Positions 26,095 to 37,900 of a DNA stretch of 64,000 bases are shown here, one piece after another (positions within the stretch are counted from its first letter, which is position 1; each line of letters opens with the position of its first letter). The position numbers and the translations under genes are program-made. The notes under the pieces were generated by a model. That model was not told the origin of the DNA. It did no database searches and saw only the letters and a list, made by a program, of their open reading frames with translations. This DNA is from Pelodera strongyloides (lineage: Eukaryota; Nematoda; Chromadorea; Rhabditida; Rhabditidae): the NCBI GenBank assembly GCA_036852015.1, contig JAANDG010000019.1, positions 124,001-188,000 of the forward strand, written 5' to 3'.

Positions 26095-26185
26095 GACGCC
26101 TAATACGAAAGAGACAGCCTAATACGAAAGGGAGAAAATAAAAAAAAACGCCTAATACGAAAGGGAGAAAATAGAAAGAAAGGCG
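26095..26185. repeat. Short tandem repeat, unit CCTAATACGAAAGGGAGAAA
   Basis: Three to four imperfect copies of CGCCTAATACGAAAG(G/A)GA with variable A-rich spacers. No gene is associated. Confidence 0.7.
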
Positions 26186-27054
26186 GACGTAAGGGACAAA
26201 GTTCGCCATCGTATTTCATTGCGTGCAAATTGGCCGGCAACCCGAGTAACGAGTAATTTTTTATGACTGTTTACAATACCAGGTTATTCGCGAAAAATAA
26301 CAAAAATATGGCCTTTTTATCTCTCACTTCCAAATTCAAGTATAGAAAAATGCACTGACGTCTCAGGTTCTCAATTCTCAGTGTTAATTTTGGTACTTTA
26401 ATTTACAAACCATGTATCGTACGAATAAAATAAGAAATATAATTAAAAATAGTCCTCGCTTGCAGGGCTCTCATATATTTTTGCGTTGAGCACAGAGTAA
26501 CCCATTTTTGTCTTGAGCACAAAAGATGACTCATCAGTACTCACCGTCAAGATAAAATTCAGATACGTTGCTCTTATTTTACACTACTCCCCAGGGCATA
26601 AAACTCATCGGCATAAAACTCATTGCTAATCAAATCAGTCATCTGTTTCCGTTTGTATGTTCGTTTTAACTTTCATCCTCGGATGCACACCTTTTGGTGT
26701 ATTTAATAAGTAAATAAATAAATCGGGAAATCCGGTTGATTCCCACAATTCTGTCTATTTATCTATTTATGTGCATTTCTGATACTTGGCATGCTTTAAT
26801 CGCGACGGCGGTACTGTTGTTAGCACTGTAAGCTTATGCAGTATGCTAATTTGGAAGCTGGTTCCGTGGTTGCATCGGGTAGTTGGCCGACGCGCTAAGG
26901 CGATGGTGCTACTCCCGCCTCCGCCACAGCCTGCTTGATATGTTATTTTACATGCAGCAATAAAAAAAGGCGAGTAAGATAAAAGTACCTAAAGGATACC
27001 ACTGGGGTACTATTGAACTTGTGCAACCCCAATAAAAAAAAATTCTGAAATTTT

Positions 27055-27260
27055 CTAAAACTGTTCCCCAATAGGGTAGCGATGATGCTGAGTCCGAAAA
27101 AGTGGTTCATTGTGGGTCTCAGTGCCATTGGGGCCCGTTCAGGCCCGCTTAGGTCCCAGGTACAAAATTATAAAATTCTCTGAAACTTCTCCACAATATG
27201 TTTGTGATGATGCTGGATCCAAAAAAGTGGTTCATATTCAATTTTGAGCCAATTGGGGCC
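27055..27260. repeat. Diverged direct duplication
   Basis: Two copies of a block containing GATGATGCTG..TCC.AAAAAGTGGTTCAT followed by a CAATTGGGGCCC-like motif, at about 27078-27135 and 27208-27262. The pattern suggests an old tandem duplication of about 130 bp. Confidence 0.55.
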
Positions 27261-27497
27261 CAATTATGTCCAAAATTATAAAAACTTCTCCACGATGTAT
27301 AATTTATAACACTGGTGCTGGGAGCTGGAATAAGGAAGATGTGGATCTCATATGGAGCAAGCAAAAACGTTTTTATAAATGTGATCTTGATTGTTCCAAC
27401 TGTGCACGCAAAAAATCCGTTGAAATGTGAAAATGGACCATAAACAGGTATCCTTCCGCAATTCAGGCGCAGTCACAAGTCGGAATATTATCTACAA

Positions 27498-27831
27498 TTA
27501 ACAAGCAAGTGTCACTGGTCCAACTACTAACTATAAACTTTTCGTACTACAAGCGGTCATAAACACGCAGGAGAACACACGTTTCACCCAAATATCAGAA
27601 GGAAAGGTCAAAGAGTTGCCCTGTGGTCGGACCAATGGCGAAGAAAACTTGGAACAATCTTTAACACTGAAGGAATTGATAGAACATAATACGATTCGAT
27701 TATTCGGAAGTGTCGCGATGAAAATATTTTTTGAAGCGTCCCCTGTGCTCTCTAACGCGTACTACAAACTACATAGTGCGCAGACGGTATGTGCGCATTC
27801 TACGGTAATTGGCGAGGTGTATATAGAATAA
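27498..27831 (+). other. Open stretch of ~110 codons, function unknown
   Basis: The frame is open from 27498 to a TAA at 27831, with reasonable amino-acid composition (for example ENLEQSLTLKELIEHNTIRL) but no ATG before about 27718. A possible donor ACG|GTATGT lies near 27786. Its phase does not match the next coding exon of the downstream plus-strand gene. It may be chance or a decayed exon. Confidence 0.2.
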
Positions 27832-28283
27832 ACATGCAGTACAACAAAGAGAAAGACGATACGCTACAGTAGCCAAATAACTAATTGACTGGACAACCTT
27901 AATTTATTTTCGATTTACATATGTCTTTAGCAGTAAGTAGGCTTAAACCCGGTTTAGTGAATTTCACAACATCATGTCCATTTTCTCGCAGCTGTTTAAA
28001 CACGACGAGCACTGGTGCGAATAATGGAAAACGGGAATCAGAATGGAATAGAGGAGCACAGTCACCAACAGCCGTTATCCAATGCTAGTCCTATGTGAGT
28101 TTCGCCTGCATTGATTTAGATTCCTATGGGAACATACTAATAGCGTAATCTTTACCAAACTGTAACCGTCGGTGGATTACATCGAAGGCATACGGCATCG
28201 AATTACGTTTTTCTTGCCAACTTGATCCAACAAACTATTATTATCATTGTTTCATTCATTTTGCGGAATCAGTTCAATTTCAG

Positions 28284-30575
28284 TTGTGCTTTGCGCAGTA
28301 AATCTGGTACAAACTCTTCTTCAATGTCCGGGCAATTCCACTTACTTTGACTTCGAGGAATGCGATCCTACGAGAAGGTACAAAACTTTTACATGCAAAT
28401 ACCAAATATAATTTCAAGCTCTAGCTTATAAATTGCTCCTACAAATGACCAATTTTTCAATTCGTTTTCTTTTTGTTGGGATCTACATTCCTGGAATTTC
28501 GTTTCGGGCGTTTTCTTCTTTAGTCTCACTGAACATTAATTGGAATGTTACCAACTTGGCTCCCCAGTAATTGAGAAAACTACAGTAACCGTAAGAAAAA
28601 TCACACCTTTAGGACGCAATGCCCTCCATCATTTATGTGTCGACGTGGTACTGTAGTCTCCGCGCCGGATATGATAGTACATCTGTGTTGTGATTCATCA
28701 GTGATGACCATAACGGATTGGTTCACGGAAGTTGATCTGTCGCCCACGTACATTCCACAAATTCCGTTGTCGAAGTTGCCGTCGGTAAGGCTTAGCTTCT
28801 CACATAGGTGCACATCTAAAGCTTGACATTGTGCAGAGAAAATTTGACTTTTAGAAGTCGCATTAGACAGTGAAACTTCTAAATTGTAGAGAAGGATACA
28901 GAGAACTTATAGGCATTGAGAGAAGTCTTAAAGGGATCGGTTCACCTTAAATTGTGTCTGTTTTTTTTTGTTTCTTTATTTTCTATAAGGGATAATAAAA
29001 ATTTGGAATAGAAAAAGTAGTGTTCAATTTCAATACTCACGAAGATATTGGGTGATAAAGTGGTGGATTGATCGGGCCGAAATGCAAAAAGGGCAATTAT
29101 CCTATACAAACAAGGCAGGACAATTGCCCTTTTTGCAATTCGGCCCGATCAATCCACCACTTTATCACCCAATATCTTCGTGAGTATTGAAATTGAACAC
29201 TACTTTTTATATTCCAAATTTTTACTATCCCTTATAGAAAATAAAGAAATAAAAAAAACAGACACAATTTAAGGTGAGCTGATCCCTTTAAAAAATAAAA
29301 ATAAAAGTAAAGGGTAGCAGAAGAGAGATGAAGAGAGACGGGGAGCAAAGTTGTATTTTCATAGGTAGCTCTAAGTGACCCTTCGCCTACGGCTCCAGTG
29401 GACGACGTGCATACTGGAGATGAAGTGGTTGTCCTGGATTTTCCTGCTTATGTCACGGCTTCTTTGAAGAGAGTCACGTTTTCTGTGCCGCCAGTCATGG
29501 GAGGATACCTGCATTTTCTTGTTATAATTGGTATGATTTGTACCGTATTCGACTAGGATTAATACTTCACGCCAGGAAAAAAAACACAAAACCAGGAATA
29601 AAAATTTAAATTTATTGACTTGACAAGTATTTAAGTATGGAGAGACGATACGACCAAACTATCATCATTGGTATACTTGTCGATCTAGTTAGCTGAAAAG
29701 AAATAGTCAAACATAGATCTGTCTTTGGAACTACATCATATTAGATGCTCTACTATTATTATTCTCATAAATTAATTGAAGACGGATAATTTTTAGACCC
29801 GTCTGCAAAGCCATTCGCCTTCATTGCGATGGCTAATGTATTATGGACTGGTGGTCTGCAGTGCGATCTGACGTTCAGTCAATCAGAAAATACATTCTAT
29901 GCCTCCAATCAAACCCTTCCAGCAAGTCTATCGTGTAAGTGAGATGTCCTCCATATGTTACTGTAGTACATATTTATAAACTTCTCGTCGTACCCTCAAC
30001 ATCCATTTACTTTCACCTGTTTCGCCTTTTAGTTTAGACGACCTTTCCTTTTTCAAGTACAATATTTTTCTGAAAGCTCGACTTCGCTACTAAGTAGTCA
30101 AAATATAGATTGCAAACCATCGATTCAACTAACACAAAGTATCCACTACAGATCGTCATCAATACGTTGTGCTCGCTTATCAGACATCCGAGAGAGTCAG
30201 CTCACTTTCTCTGACCTCTCTCGTCGGCGATTGTACGCAGACGAACTGCATTCTAACATCCTCTTCGTTTGTACAGCAACTCGGAAGTCCAATTGCTGGA
30301 ACTTTATTTTACGTAAGTTTGTGTAAGCGCGCTTTGTGATACGTTTGCAAAGGTCATAGGTTTATTCGTTTATCCTCGAGCTCTCCAGAATTCTGAAGCC
30401 TAGTTCCAGTGTCTCATGTCACTCTTCATTTCTCTCATATTTTCAGCTGACGACTGTCCGCACTCCATTCACAGTAAGTGATACTGTGATGCGCGACCAA
30501 GGCGGATCATCGTTATCAACTTCAGTGGTATTAATCATCGTAACAGTTACACTTATTCGAAGAAACATGCTATAA
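28284..30575 (+). CDS. Cysteine-rich (lustrin-like) single-pass membrane protein, 5' exon not resolved
   Basis: Six exons join in phase: 28284-28374, 28617-28787, about 29365-29540, 29793-29937, 30153-30317 and 30447-30575. The first two hold a nematode lustrin-type cysteine pattern: LLQCPGNSTYFDFEECDPT, then TQCPPSFMCRRGTVVS and HLCCDSS. The next exons form a beta-rich ectodomain, including VDDVHTGDEVVVLDFPAYVT and LWTGGLQCDLTFSQSENTFY, with paired cysteines GDCTQTNC. The last exon ends with a hydrophobic segment SVVLIIVTVTLI, then RRNML and a TAA. This suggests a type I membrane or GPI-like surface protein. A signal-peptide exon should lie upstream, ending in phase 1; the MENG... exon at 28028-28094 ends in phase 2 and does not fit. 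The 28788-29364 intron carries a TTAA palindrome. I do not recognise a named orthologue. Confidence 0.7.
28932..29287. mobile_element. TTAA palindromic (foldback) MITE in an intron
   Basis: The two halves are near-perfect inverted repeats of ~165 bases. The left end starts AGGGATCGGTTCACCTTAAA; the right end, reverse-complemented, starts AGGGATCAGCTCACCTTAAA. The centre includes GGCAATTATCC/GGACAATTGCC. TTAA is present at 28928-28931 and 29288-29291, as for C. elegans PALTTAA-type piggyBac-related elements. There is no coding capacity. Confidence 0.88.
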
Positions 30576-30996
30576 TTACCAGGAAATTTTCATCAATATT
30601 TTTGGAGCAATTCTCTTCGAAACCGCTCCCCATTTTTTTGCATAGCTTACATGTGCTGCTCATTGAAAGATAAACATGTTCCAAGTTTGTTTAAAGGTTT
30701 TACTAGTCAACAGTTGCTTATTTGACAAATTTATTTGTAAATAAATGATTTTCCTTGATAGATGGAGATTTTGGAGTACGGTATAATAGTGGTCTTCAAA
30801 AAGCTGTCAATAAACATGCGATAGCAGTTAGAATGTGAAACTCGGATAGCAAAACGCGTAACACTGGTACTATGGTAATTGGTGCAAGGGGTGGACGCAG
30901 TCAAAGAGAAGATGCAGGACGATATATAAAACTATAACGGGTCTGAATCACACTAATTGTAAGACCATTTCCGTATAAAAAGTTATTAGTTGGCGA
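30576..30996. other. Convergent intergenic spacer
   Basis: About 420 bases between the 3' ends of two converging genes. No exon, RNA or clear repeat was seen. It should hold both 3' UTRs. Confidence 0.5.
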
Positions 30997-33634
30997 TTAA
31001 TGAGCAGCTGAAGGGGCTCTTCTCTCTTTCTGTAGACGGTCGTTCAGACAGCGAGTGAATGTGTTGAGAAGTTCGTTTTCGCGGTGGATCTGAAAACGAA
31101 ACGAATACATCTTTGAATGATTAGCTAGCAACGAACGAAGAACCAATGAAACTATCACGTCGCACAAAAAAGTTAGTCCGTCACAGCGGGGCGGTGCACC
31201 CCCTCTAAAGTGCGCGGGGTGAGCTGCAGGTGCGGGGAAAGGTGTTGATTTCGAATCGGCGCACCTACGGCGCACCATTTGGAGAAGGCGCGGCAGGTGC
31301 ACCATGGGTGCGCTATACGCTATATCATATTCGCGAAAGTAGAGGTGGTGCATCGCCGAGCCGTGGCGGTTTTGTGAGTTAGCGGAGGAGTTTTCTCCCA
31401 AGCGAGCGTCGTTTCGCGCTATCAACTTGCATTACCCTGCTGGTGAAGGACGAGCTACTACATATATGGCATAATTATGTGGCAGGTACCGTAATATCTA
31501 TATAGGTAGCGTATCCCTTGCTCACCAATTGTCCATTTCCTGCCCTCACCATGTGAAGTGAGCATGGGGTCGCCGAGGTCTCCTTTTCTATCATCAGATC
31601 CATGGGAGTTTCCCATTTTCCTTCACGGGAAACAATCTCGGCCGCGGCGTTGGCGACGATGAGAACTAGTCTGAATTGGAAAGCTAAATAATGGGAAGTT
31701 CGAACAGGGTACTGTAGCCACTTCATTAAACATAATTGCCATATGCCACACCCATGGAATGATCCTATACTTGATCTTACACTTTTCATAAACAGCGCTC
31801 CATGAAAATATAAGAACCTGAACCGCAAATGTTAAATTTATAGAATCCAGCTTAGAAGTATCACCTATCAGGTGTGCTCTTCCGTACGTGAACATAAAAG
31901 TCGACGAGTCTTTGGATGTATTCCTGGGTGGTCTCATTCTTGGGGAAGTTGTGGCGATTGAGGAAGGGACGGTAGGACAGATCGATGGGGTAGCCGAGGT
32001 AGGAGAGCTGGAAGATGTCGATATGTAATAGGAATTCTATCAAGGAATAGCTTCATCACGATTCCCTGCATTCCAGGCTCAGTACTCCAATGTTTTGTCT
32101 AAGAAAATATAATTGCAGGGAACTACCACGGTTATAAGTAAATGACAGGAATCGATTTTCAAACAGAAACATTCACCTGTCTAGGCTGCAACCAATACTG
32201 TGACGGGTCTTCATCATAAGACATCGGCCAATCAGCCAGAGCAGGTTCAACGGCAACAGTTGTATAGGTGACATTCAACCTTCTGGCTATTGCAGAAGCC
32301 GTCTGCACACAACGGAGCTCCGGAGACGAGAAGATCTAAATGGTAGTTAGATAGTATATAATATTTTTACTTCTACATGACTGTAGGCACATCAAAGACA
32401 ACTCTAGCTGTCTAGCTGAACTGATAAGTTCAAACTAGGAAGAGAGATTTACACTCTGTCAACAACTTGCGCATATTTCTTACTCCTTCACTGGTACTAT
32501 TTTGTTAGGTAACCTACGAGTTGGACATATAGGAACACGAAGAAAAAGAGAGAATGAGTTTAGAGAGGAAGAGAGAGATAGAGAAAGAGAAAGATCCAGG
32601 ATATATATAGAACATAGAGGGTCACCAACCGTAGAAGGGATGAGCTGGTGATCCCTCAGTCCACATCCTATAATCTCAGCTGAAGAGGAGCCGTGCTCAG
32701 TCAGAGGAGGATCCATAGCATTGTGAGAAACTGGGCGTCTAGAAGAATGCAAAGTTCAAAATAGACTGAATTGCATGGATACTTCAGCTTTCTGTTCATC
32801 GCGTCACCAACCACTTTAGTGTAGACAATTTATCAACAAATTTCATCTATACATGGCTAAAACTCCGTCCTCTCCTTAAAAACTCCTCAAAAAACTCAAG
32901 CTTACCTCGGAATGGTGACCGGCATATTCAGATCATATGGAGTGTATATGTCTCCTCCTCCTCTGTAACAGATTCTCAACCACTGAGGGAAAGCATCGTT
33001 CATAGTTTCTCCGTGGACAACGGTGACTATATCGACGTACTCGCCTTCCGAGAGGGCACCGAGTCCGGATACGGCAGGCCTCAAAAGTATGGCAATAATT
33101 ATTAGAAAGTTATAAATCCATATGTGAGTAAGCGTATTGGTTAGTCAGGACAGAAATAAAAGTAGAAAGCACGGCAACTAGAGAGATAGAATTAATGACA
33201 GTGCAAAAGAAAATCGGTGTGTATCCGCCGATATAACGACCGGTTTCTGAAACGTAGGTTTGACAACTGCATTACCATAATTATAATTAGAAAAAGCGGC
33301 GCAGTATCGCACAGTGTTTTTCGTACAATACATGGGGAGTTTTCCATACAACACATGTGTGATAGATAGATACATCGTGCCGCGTACGTTTCAAAACCGA
33401 CTGTTATTCGGTTATTCCGCTTTAAACTTACTCCACAGGGTTTCTGTGTGATTCGTCGTCTTGTGTTGGCTCATTTCCACCTGTAATAAAATAAAGTGTA
33501 TGAATAAAGAATTATTTTAAATGAGAAAGTATTAGGCTTCCATTTATTATGTTAATGAACAGAATACATGAAGAGTATGGCAATAAATAAGTAACAAAAC
33601 CAACATTACCGAATGAATTGCTTGAATCTGACAT
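30997..33634 (-). CDS. Histidine-phosphatase (PGAM/UBASH3-like) family protein, probably catalytically dead
   Basis: Eight exons assemble in phase: MSDSSNSFG (33634), GNEPTQDDESHRNP (33478-33434), PAVSGLGALSEGEYVDIVTV followed by VHGETMND (33085-32906), PVSHNAMDPPLTEHG (32744-32631), FSSPELRCVQTASAIARRLN (32338-32180), LSYLGYPIDLSYRPFLNR (32010-31868), LVLIVANAAAEIVSREGKWE (31683-31545), and a last exon ending APSAAH. The order matches the UBASH3/TULA-like branch: YDLNMP..IPRR, D.PLT..G, SSP.LRCVQTA. The first catalytic motif, normally RHG, reads VHG. The second catalytic histidine (normally V.HA/GH) is replaced by asparagine in IVANAA. The arginine in LRCVQT is kept. The frame is intact over all exons, so it looks like a maintained pseudoenzyme rather than a decayed gene. 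Confidence 0.8.
31175..31330. repeat. GC-rich repeat block in an intron
   Basis: A GC-rich island in the last intron of the phosphatase-like gene, built from variants of GGTGCGCC / GGCGCACC (for example GGCGCACCTACGGCGCACCA and GGTGCACCATGGGTGCGC). The style matches the GC-rich repeats at 34391-34498 and 40955-41485. Confidence 0.55.
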
Positions 33635-34390
33635 GATAAACTATATTAATTGGTTAACAACCGTTGTATTCAAAAGTAAACAATGAGAATGAACTTTACG
33701 AAAGTTTTAATATACGAGGCATCTTGAGCGGAGTAATATACGTTACACGCCCACTTTATCAAAAGAGTGTGGCTGTGTGGCGCAGTGCAAAACGCCCATA
33801 TTCCTGGCAGACTAACCCGGGTTCGAATCTTCCGCGTCCGTGATCCAGTCCTTCCAAAATATTTGGTTTGACTCTGTATTTGGTGACGCAATAAGAAAGC
33901 ATTATAGGTATGATTGCGTTTGTTTGTCAGACAAATTGTACGTACTTGTAATGTACATTTAGATTATTATTGTAAAAAAAATGTAAACTTCGCAGTTAGT
34001 TATATCAATACAGTTTAGTTCTAATATACTATGTGTCTAATTACTATGTTGCAGAATGCTCAGTTCTTTTGTTTGTTAAAGATTCGCATGTGCTTTATTT
34101 TATTAAAAACTGGCGCATAAAAGCTTGAAAATCTTTATTTTTGTCAGTTCACAAAAACTATTTGTTGCAGATAGCAGATTTCGAAAAAAAACGTAACTTG
34201 AGAAGATATAAGCTAGAGATAATGTGATGGTCGAAATTTACTGAAATAAGGGCTGACAACGAGAATATCCACGAGAAAAATTATCGAGTTTTGTTTATAT
34301 TTTCATTACATTGTTATATTGTATCAAAACAAATTGCACTGTAGTAAAAATTGCACACATATACGAAGTTGACTTCACTGATGAAATTCG
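33635..34390. other. Intergenic with a tRNA-like relic
   Basis: AT-rich spacer. At 33772-33845 there is TGGCGCAGTGC (A-box-like) and GGGTTCGAATC (B-box-like) at tRNA spacing, but the T-stem and acceptor stem do not pair. It is read as a tRNA pseudogene or tRNA-derived repeat, not a working tRNA. Confidence 0.4.
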
Positions 34391-34498
34391 GATGGTGCGC
34401 GGTGAGAAACTGGCGCGAAAATGTTGCGCTGCGAGGATGTGGCGAAATCTGGGTGAGGTGCGCGTTGCCGCAACCGTTCTTTTTCGCCGCGCACCATC
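34391..34498. repeat. GC-rich hairpin element
   Basis: Starts GATGGTGCGCGG (34391-34402) and ends with the perfect reverse complement CCGCGCACCATC (34487-34498). The interior is GC-rich (GCGCGAAAATGTTGCGCTGC). It stands out from the AT-rich flanks. It lies just beyond the likely 3' UTR end of the cuticlin gene; a possible AATAAA (34652-34647, minus strand) lies nearby. Confidence 0.6.
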
Positions 34499-34903
34499 AA
34501 TATTTCACGTTGTACATGGAATTGATTAATAACTTTGGCACGTAAATGTTTTGAATATAAAATGTGTAGATTACAAAAAACGTCCTCATAATAACTATGT
34601 AATTACTGTAAGGAGGAACTTTAGCGTTTTCACGACATTTGGGCGTTTTATTGCACGTATCACACCTGTATATCGGACATAATTAGATTGAAAAAAATAT
34701 GTGTTTTCAATAGACTATATGATTTGTTGATTACATAAAAAGACAGAAATTTTAAAAGTAAAGTGAAGGTAAATACATGTTTTTTCTTCATAATTGTGGG
34801 TATACAATCGATTATGAGTTTATATATAGCAAGAGCACATAGATAGAGGTCCCAAATTTGAAGTAGTACCAAACTTGCATTCAATGTATTTCGATCTTTT
34901 ACT

Positions 34904-37900
34904 CTATAACCTGCTGCTTTTCTTTTTCCTTCCAATCACTAAGCACATAATCAGTGTCACGGATGCCAGGACTATATTTCCGATTGAAAATGCTATCAAA
35001 AGGGTCATGTCAACTTGAAGAACCGAGTGTTTGCATTCAGGCAACTTATCAAGTACAGTAACCGGAGAAGTGAATACGTCAAAAGTACCGGCACCGTTGG
35101 AACGACGAAGCCTGTAATTCGAGGTTTAGTTACTGTATCCAACGGGAAGCTTTGCGAAGTCTCTGCGCAAAAAAAAGGACAAAAACATGCTGTGAGGCCG
35201 CGCCAGGGGTGCTCCTCAGATGAACAATGACAGCTTGCGGACACGTGGATCACTTGTTGCGCACGTGCCCCAAGCCCTAAAATGCGCCAGTTGCGCGTTA
35301 ACTGGAAGTGTATGTACCCGTTACGCGCAAGTACACATGATAATCAAAAGTTGTACCTCCTTGCTTCATGGTGATGATGATTATGCAAATGTGCAGTTAG
35401 ATTGGGACATTTTGGTGGTGTAATTCCCTCGCAACCATTGTCGTACTTCAAGCATAGAGTGATCTGGAAAAAAATAATAAAGATAGTATCATCTGGAATT
35501 TGGATAAAAGCTAATTAAACATGAGACAGCTAGTTTCTCAAACTTTTCGATCCATTTGGCTTTTGTGGTCGTAGAATGAAGATAAGCCACAATTTAACTT
35601 TATGTGTTTAATCACCACCGGAGTTTCGGAATACGAATAAGTCATTAGGGAAGTCAAGCTCAAACTACGGTAAACAAAATGTAAAAATAATTTTCTAATG
35701 CTAACCTGACACTGAAACAGGAGCACAGGACGGTCTGCATACTTGAACACGTGGTAAGGTTTAGTAGCCAGGTGAAGAGACTGATCATAGTCTGGAGTCT
35801 CCAGGATCACGGCGTCCAGTCCACAACTAAAATTAATGTTTGTTTTTTTACTTTAAAGGATCGCAGTGACTACAAAATCGTCGTTTTCTTCGAGTTTACT
35901 TGTATTTAGTAAACAAAAAAAAATTTGGTACTTTACCAAAACCGAATAATTTGAATTCCAACTCAGGGAGTGAACAAGTAGAAAAGTAGTTCTACTTAAC
36001 TACCACAGGATCACCGATAGGATAACCGGTCACTTTGCTTGCTAGATAAGGCGTAGGTTTAGGAGCTCGAGTGTACGAGGTTCTGCTTCAGATAGAACGA
36101 AAATCATTTTTTTTTCTCCGTTTATTTTTATAGGCATGCACCTCATAGAACACTAAATTCACTTTAAATCGGTATAACAACCGGGATTGAAATGTATATT
36201 GGATGTATATTGGACGCTGCGGTCCCGTCAAAGTCGCTCACCCATTTTCATTCAGCACATCCACCTTGTCTCCGTAGCCATTGTCGACATAACACGAATG
36301 AACCAGCATCCCGAATGCGTCCTGATTATCCACTTCGACACATTCCCACATGAAACAATAAAAACATGAAATAACCTTATTGTTAGATGTCGGTGACGGC
36401 ACCGCAATTGATCTACTCTAACGCCGAGGCATCAAAACACGCCCCAGCTGTAATAAAGCTTGAATACACAACGCAAAAAAAGATGATTTTGGCTCCGATA
36501 GATGCCAACTTATAGTTAGACTAAATGATTTTCATTGTCCATTCTACTGACAAGATTAACAAGAACCTAGTTCCTTGCCATGCTGCCAACAATGTAATGG
36601 TTGATAATTACCGGTGATAGACGTGATCTCCCAGGCTGGCAAACTGCACAATGTCTCCTTCAGGACTGTCCTTTCTGAGTGTATAAGTGCAAGTTGGCAT
36701 CTGGTACATCTTCTCGCGGAATTGAGTCGTCAACATGCTTCAAAGTTGTGTTTGTTTGCCGTTTTTGTTTTCAGTACTCATGATAAGCACCAATACTAAA
36801 GTCAAAGGTAAATGACAGCGGCTAATTCGCAGAGTCTCTAGGGTTAGGTGCATTACAGTCAAAGAATCCAATACGGTATGAGATATAACAGTAGGGACTG
36901 CATTAGACAGTGCAATAAAGTAGACATAGAATGCCGTACGACGAAAATCATCTTATTATAATTATTAGTCGGACTATAAAAGGGGGGGGGGGATAAAAAT
37001 TAGTACCTGACTGATAGCGGCACGGAGACAGTCTTGTCCGCTTCCATGTAAAAACACTGAATTTTTACCATTTGGTCCACCTTGGTCATGAAGCTGCAAC
37101 AAGGAATTTCATATATGAGACGACCGGCAGTTAGTAAGAGGAAGACAACAAAGAAAGCCCAAAGTAGAGAACAGCTCGAATTTGTCCGCAGGTTTCTACT
37201 AACGACCAGTCTTGATGGAATTTTTGAGGTACTTCCGAAAGCAGGCCAATTGACGTCAGGCATTTTTGAGGCATTCAATTGATGTCTTGGCAAAGAAGTC
37301 TGTATATACGCAAAGAAACTCTCAAGTAAAACTCACAGTGAATGAAACATGAAGACAACGGTCATCTCGACGAAGATACCCCGAGGATTCATCTGCAAAG
37401 GGGAACAATACGAGTTTTTTTTTAGTTTTTATTATGCTATTTTTATGATACCTGACATTTGAAATCCAGAAAGTATGGGTAATCAATAAGCTGAACACAA
37501 ACCGATCGATATCGATGTACATTGCACGCAGAGAATGGGACTGTGATTCCAATAGATAAAGGATCGGGGAAGGACTCAGCTCCAGCTCGGCACTCCTCCT
37601 GAAAGATTTTTAGACTTTCAGATATGGCACCTGCTTTTGCAGACTGTAAGCACTGCCAACAATTTCATCTGCGCCACATTCAAACAATTTAAATTCTAAT
37701 TCCGGAGTTTTCGTGGGTGTCTTTGGAGGTTGTAGTGTATAATCTCTGTGAAGCTGATGACTTGTGTTACAGTAGCATAGCTGAGCTTAGATAGATTCTC
37801 CGAGCAATGTATACCTCATGGAAGTGGTCCATGACAAAGACGTAGCCGTCGAAAGGCTTCTTGGTGGAGGCACGGACTCCAATTCGGTCCGGACCGCAAA

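Noticed and set aside
28601..28813. Minus-strand open frame over the lustrin-like exon
   Set aside because: It is antisense to a plus-strand exon whose cysteine pattern, splice sites and phase fit the neighbouring exons.
29371..29589. Minus-strand basic open frame (HDWRHRKRD...)
   Set aside because: Antisense of a plus-strand exon of the same lustrin-like gene; the plus reading joins in phase on both sides.
33772..33845. Functional tRNA gene
   Set aside because: A- and B-box-like motifs are present, but T and acceptor stems do not pair.
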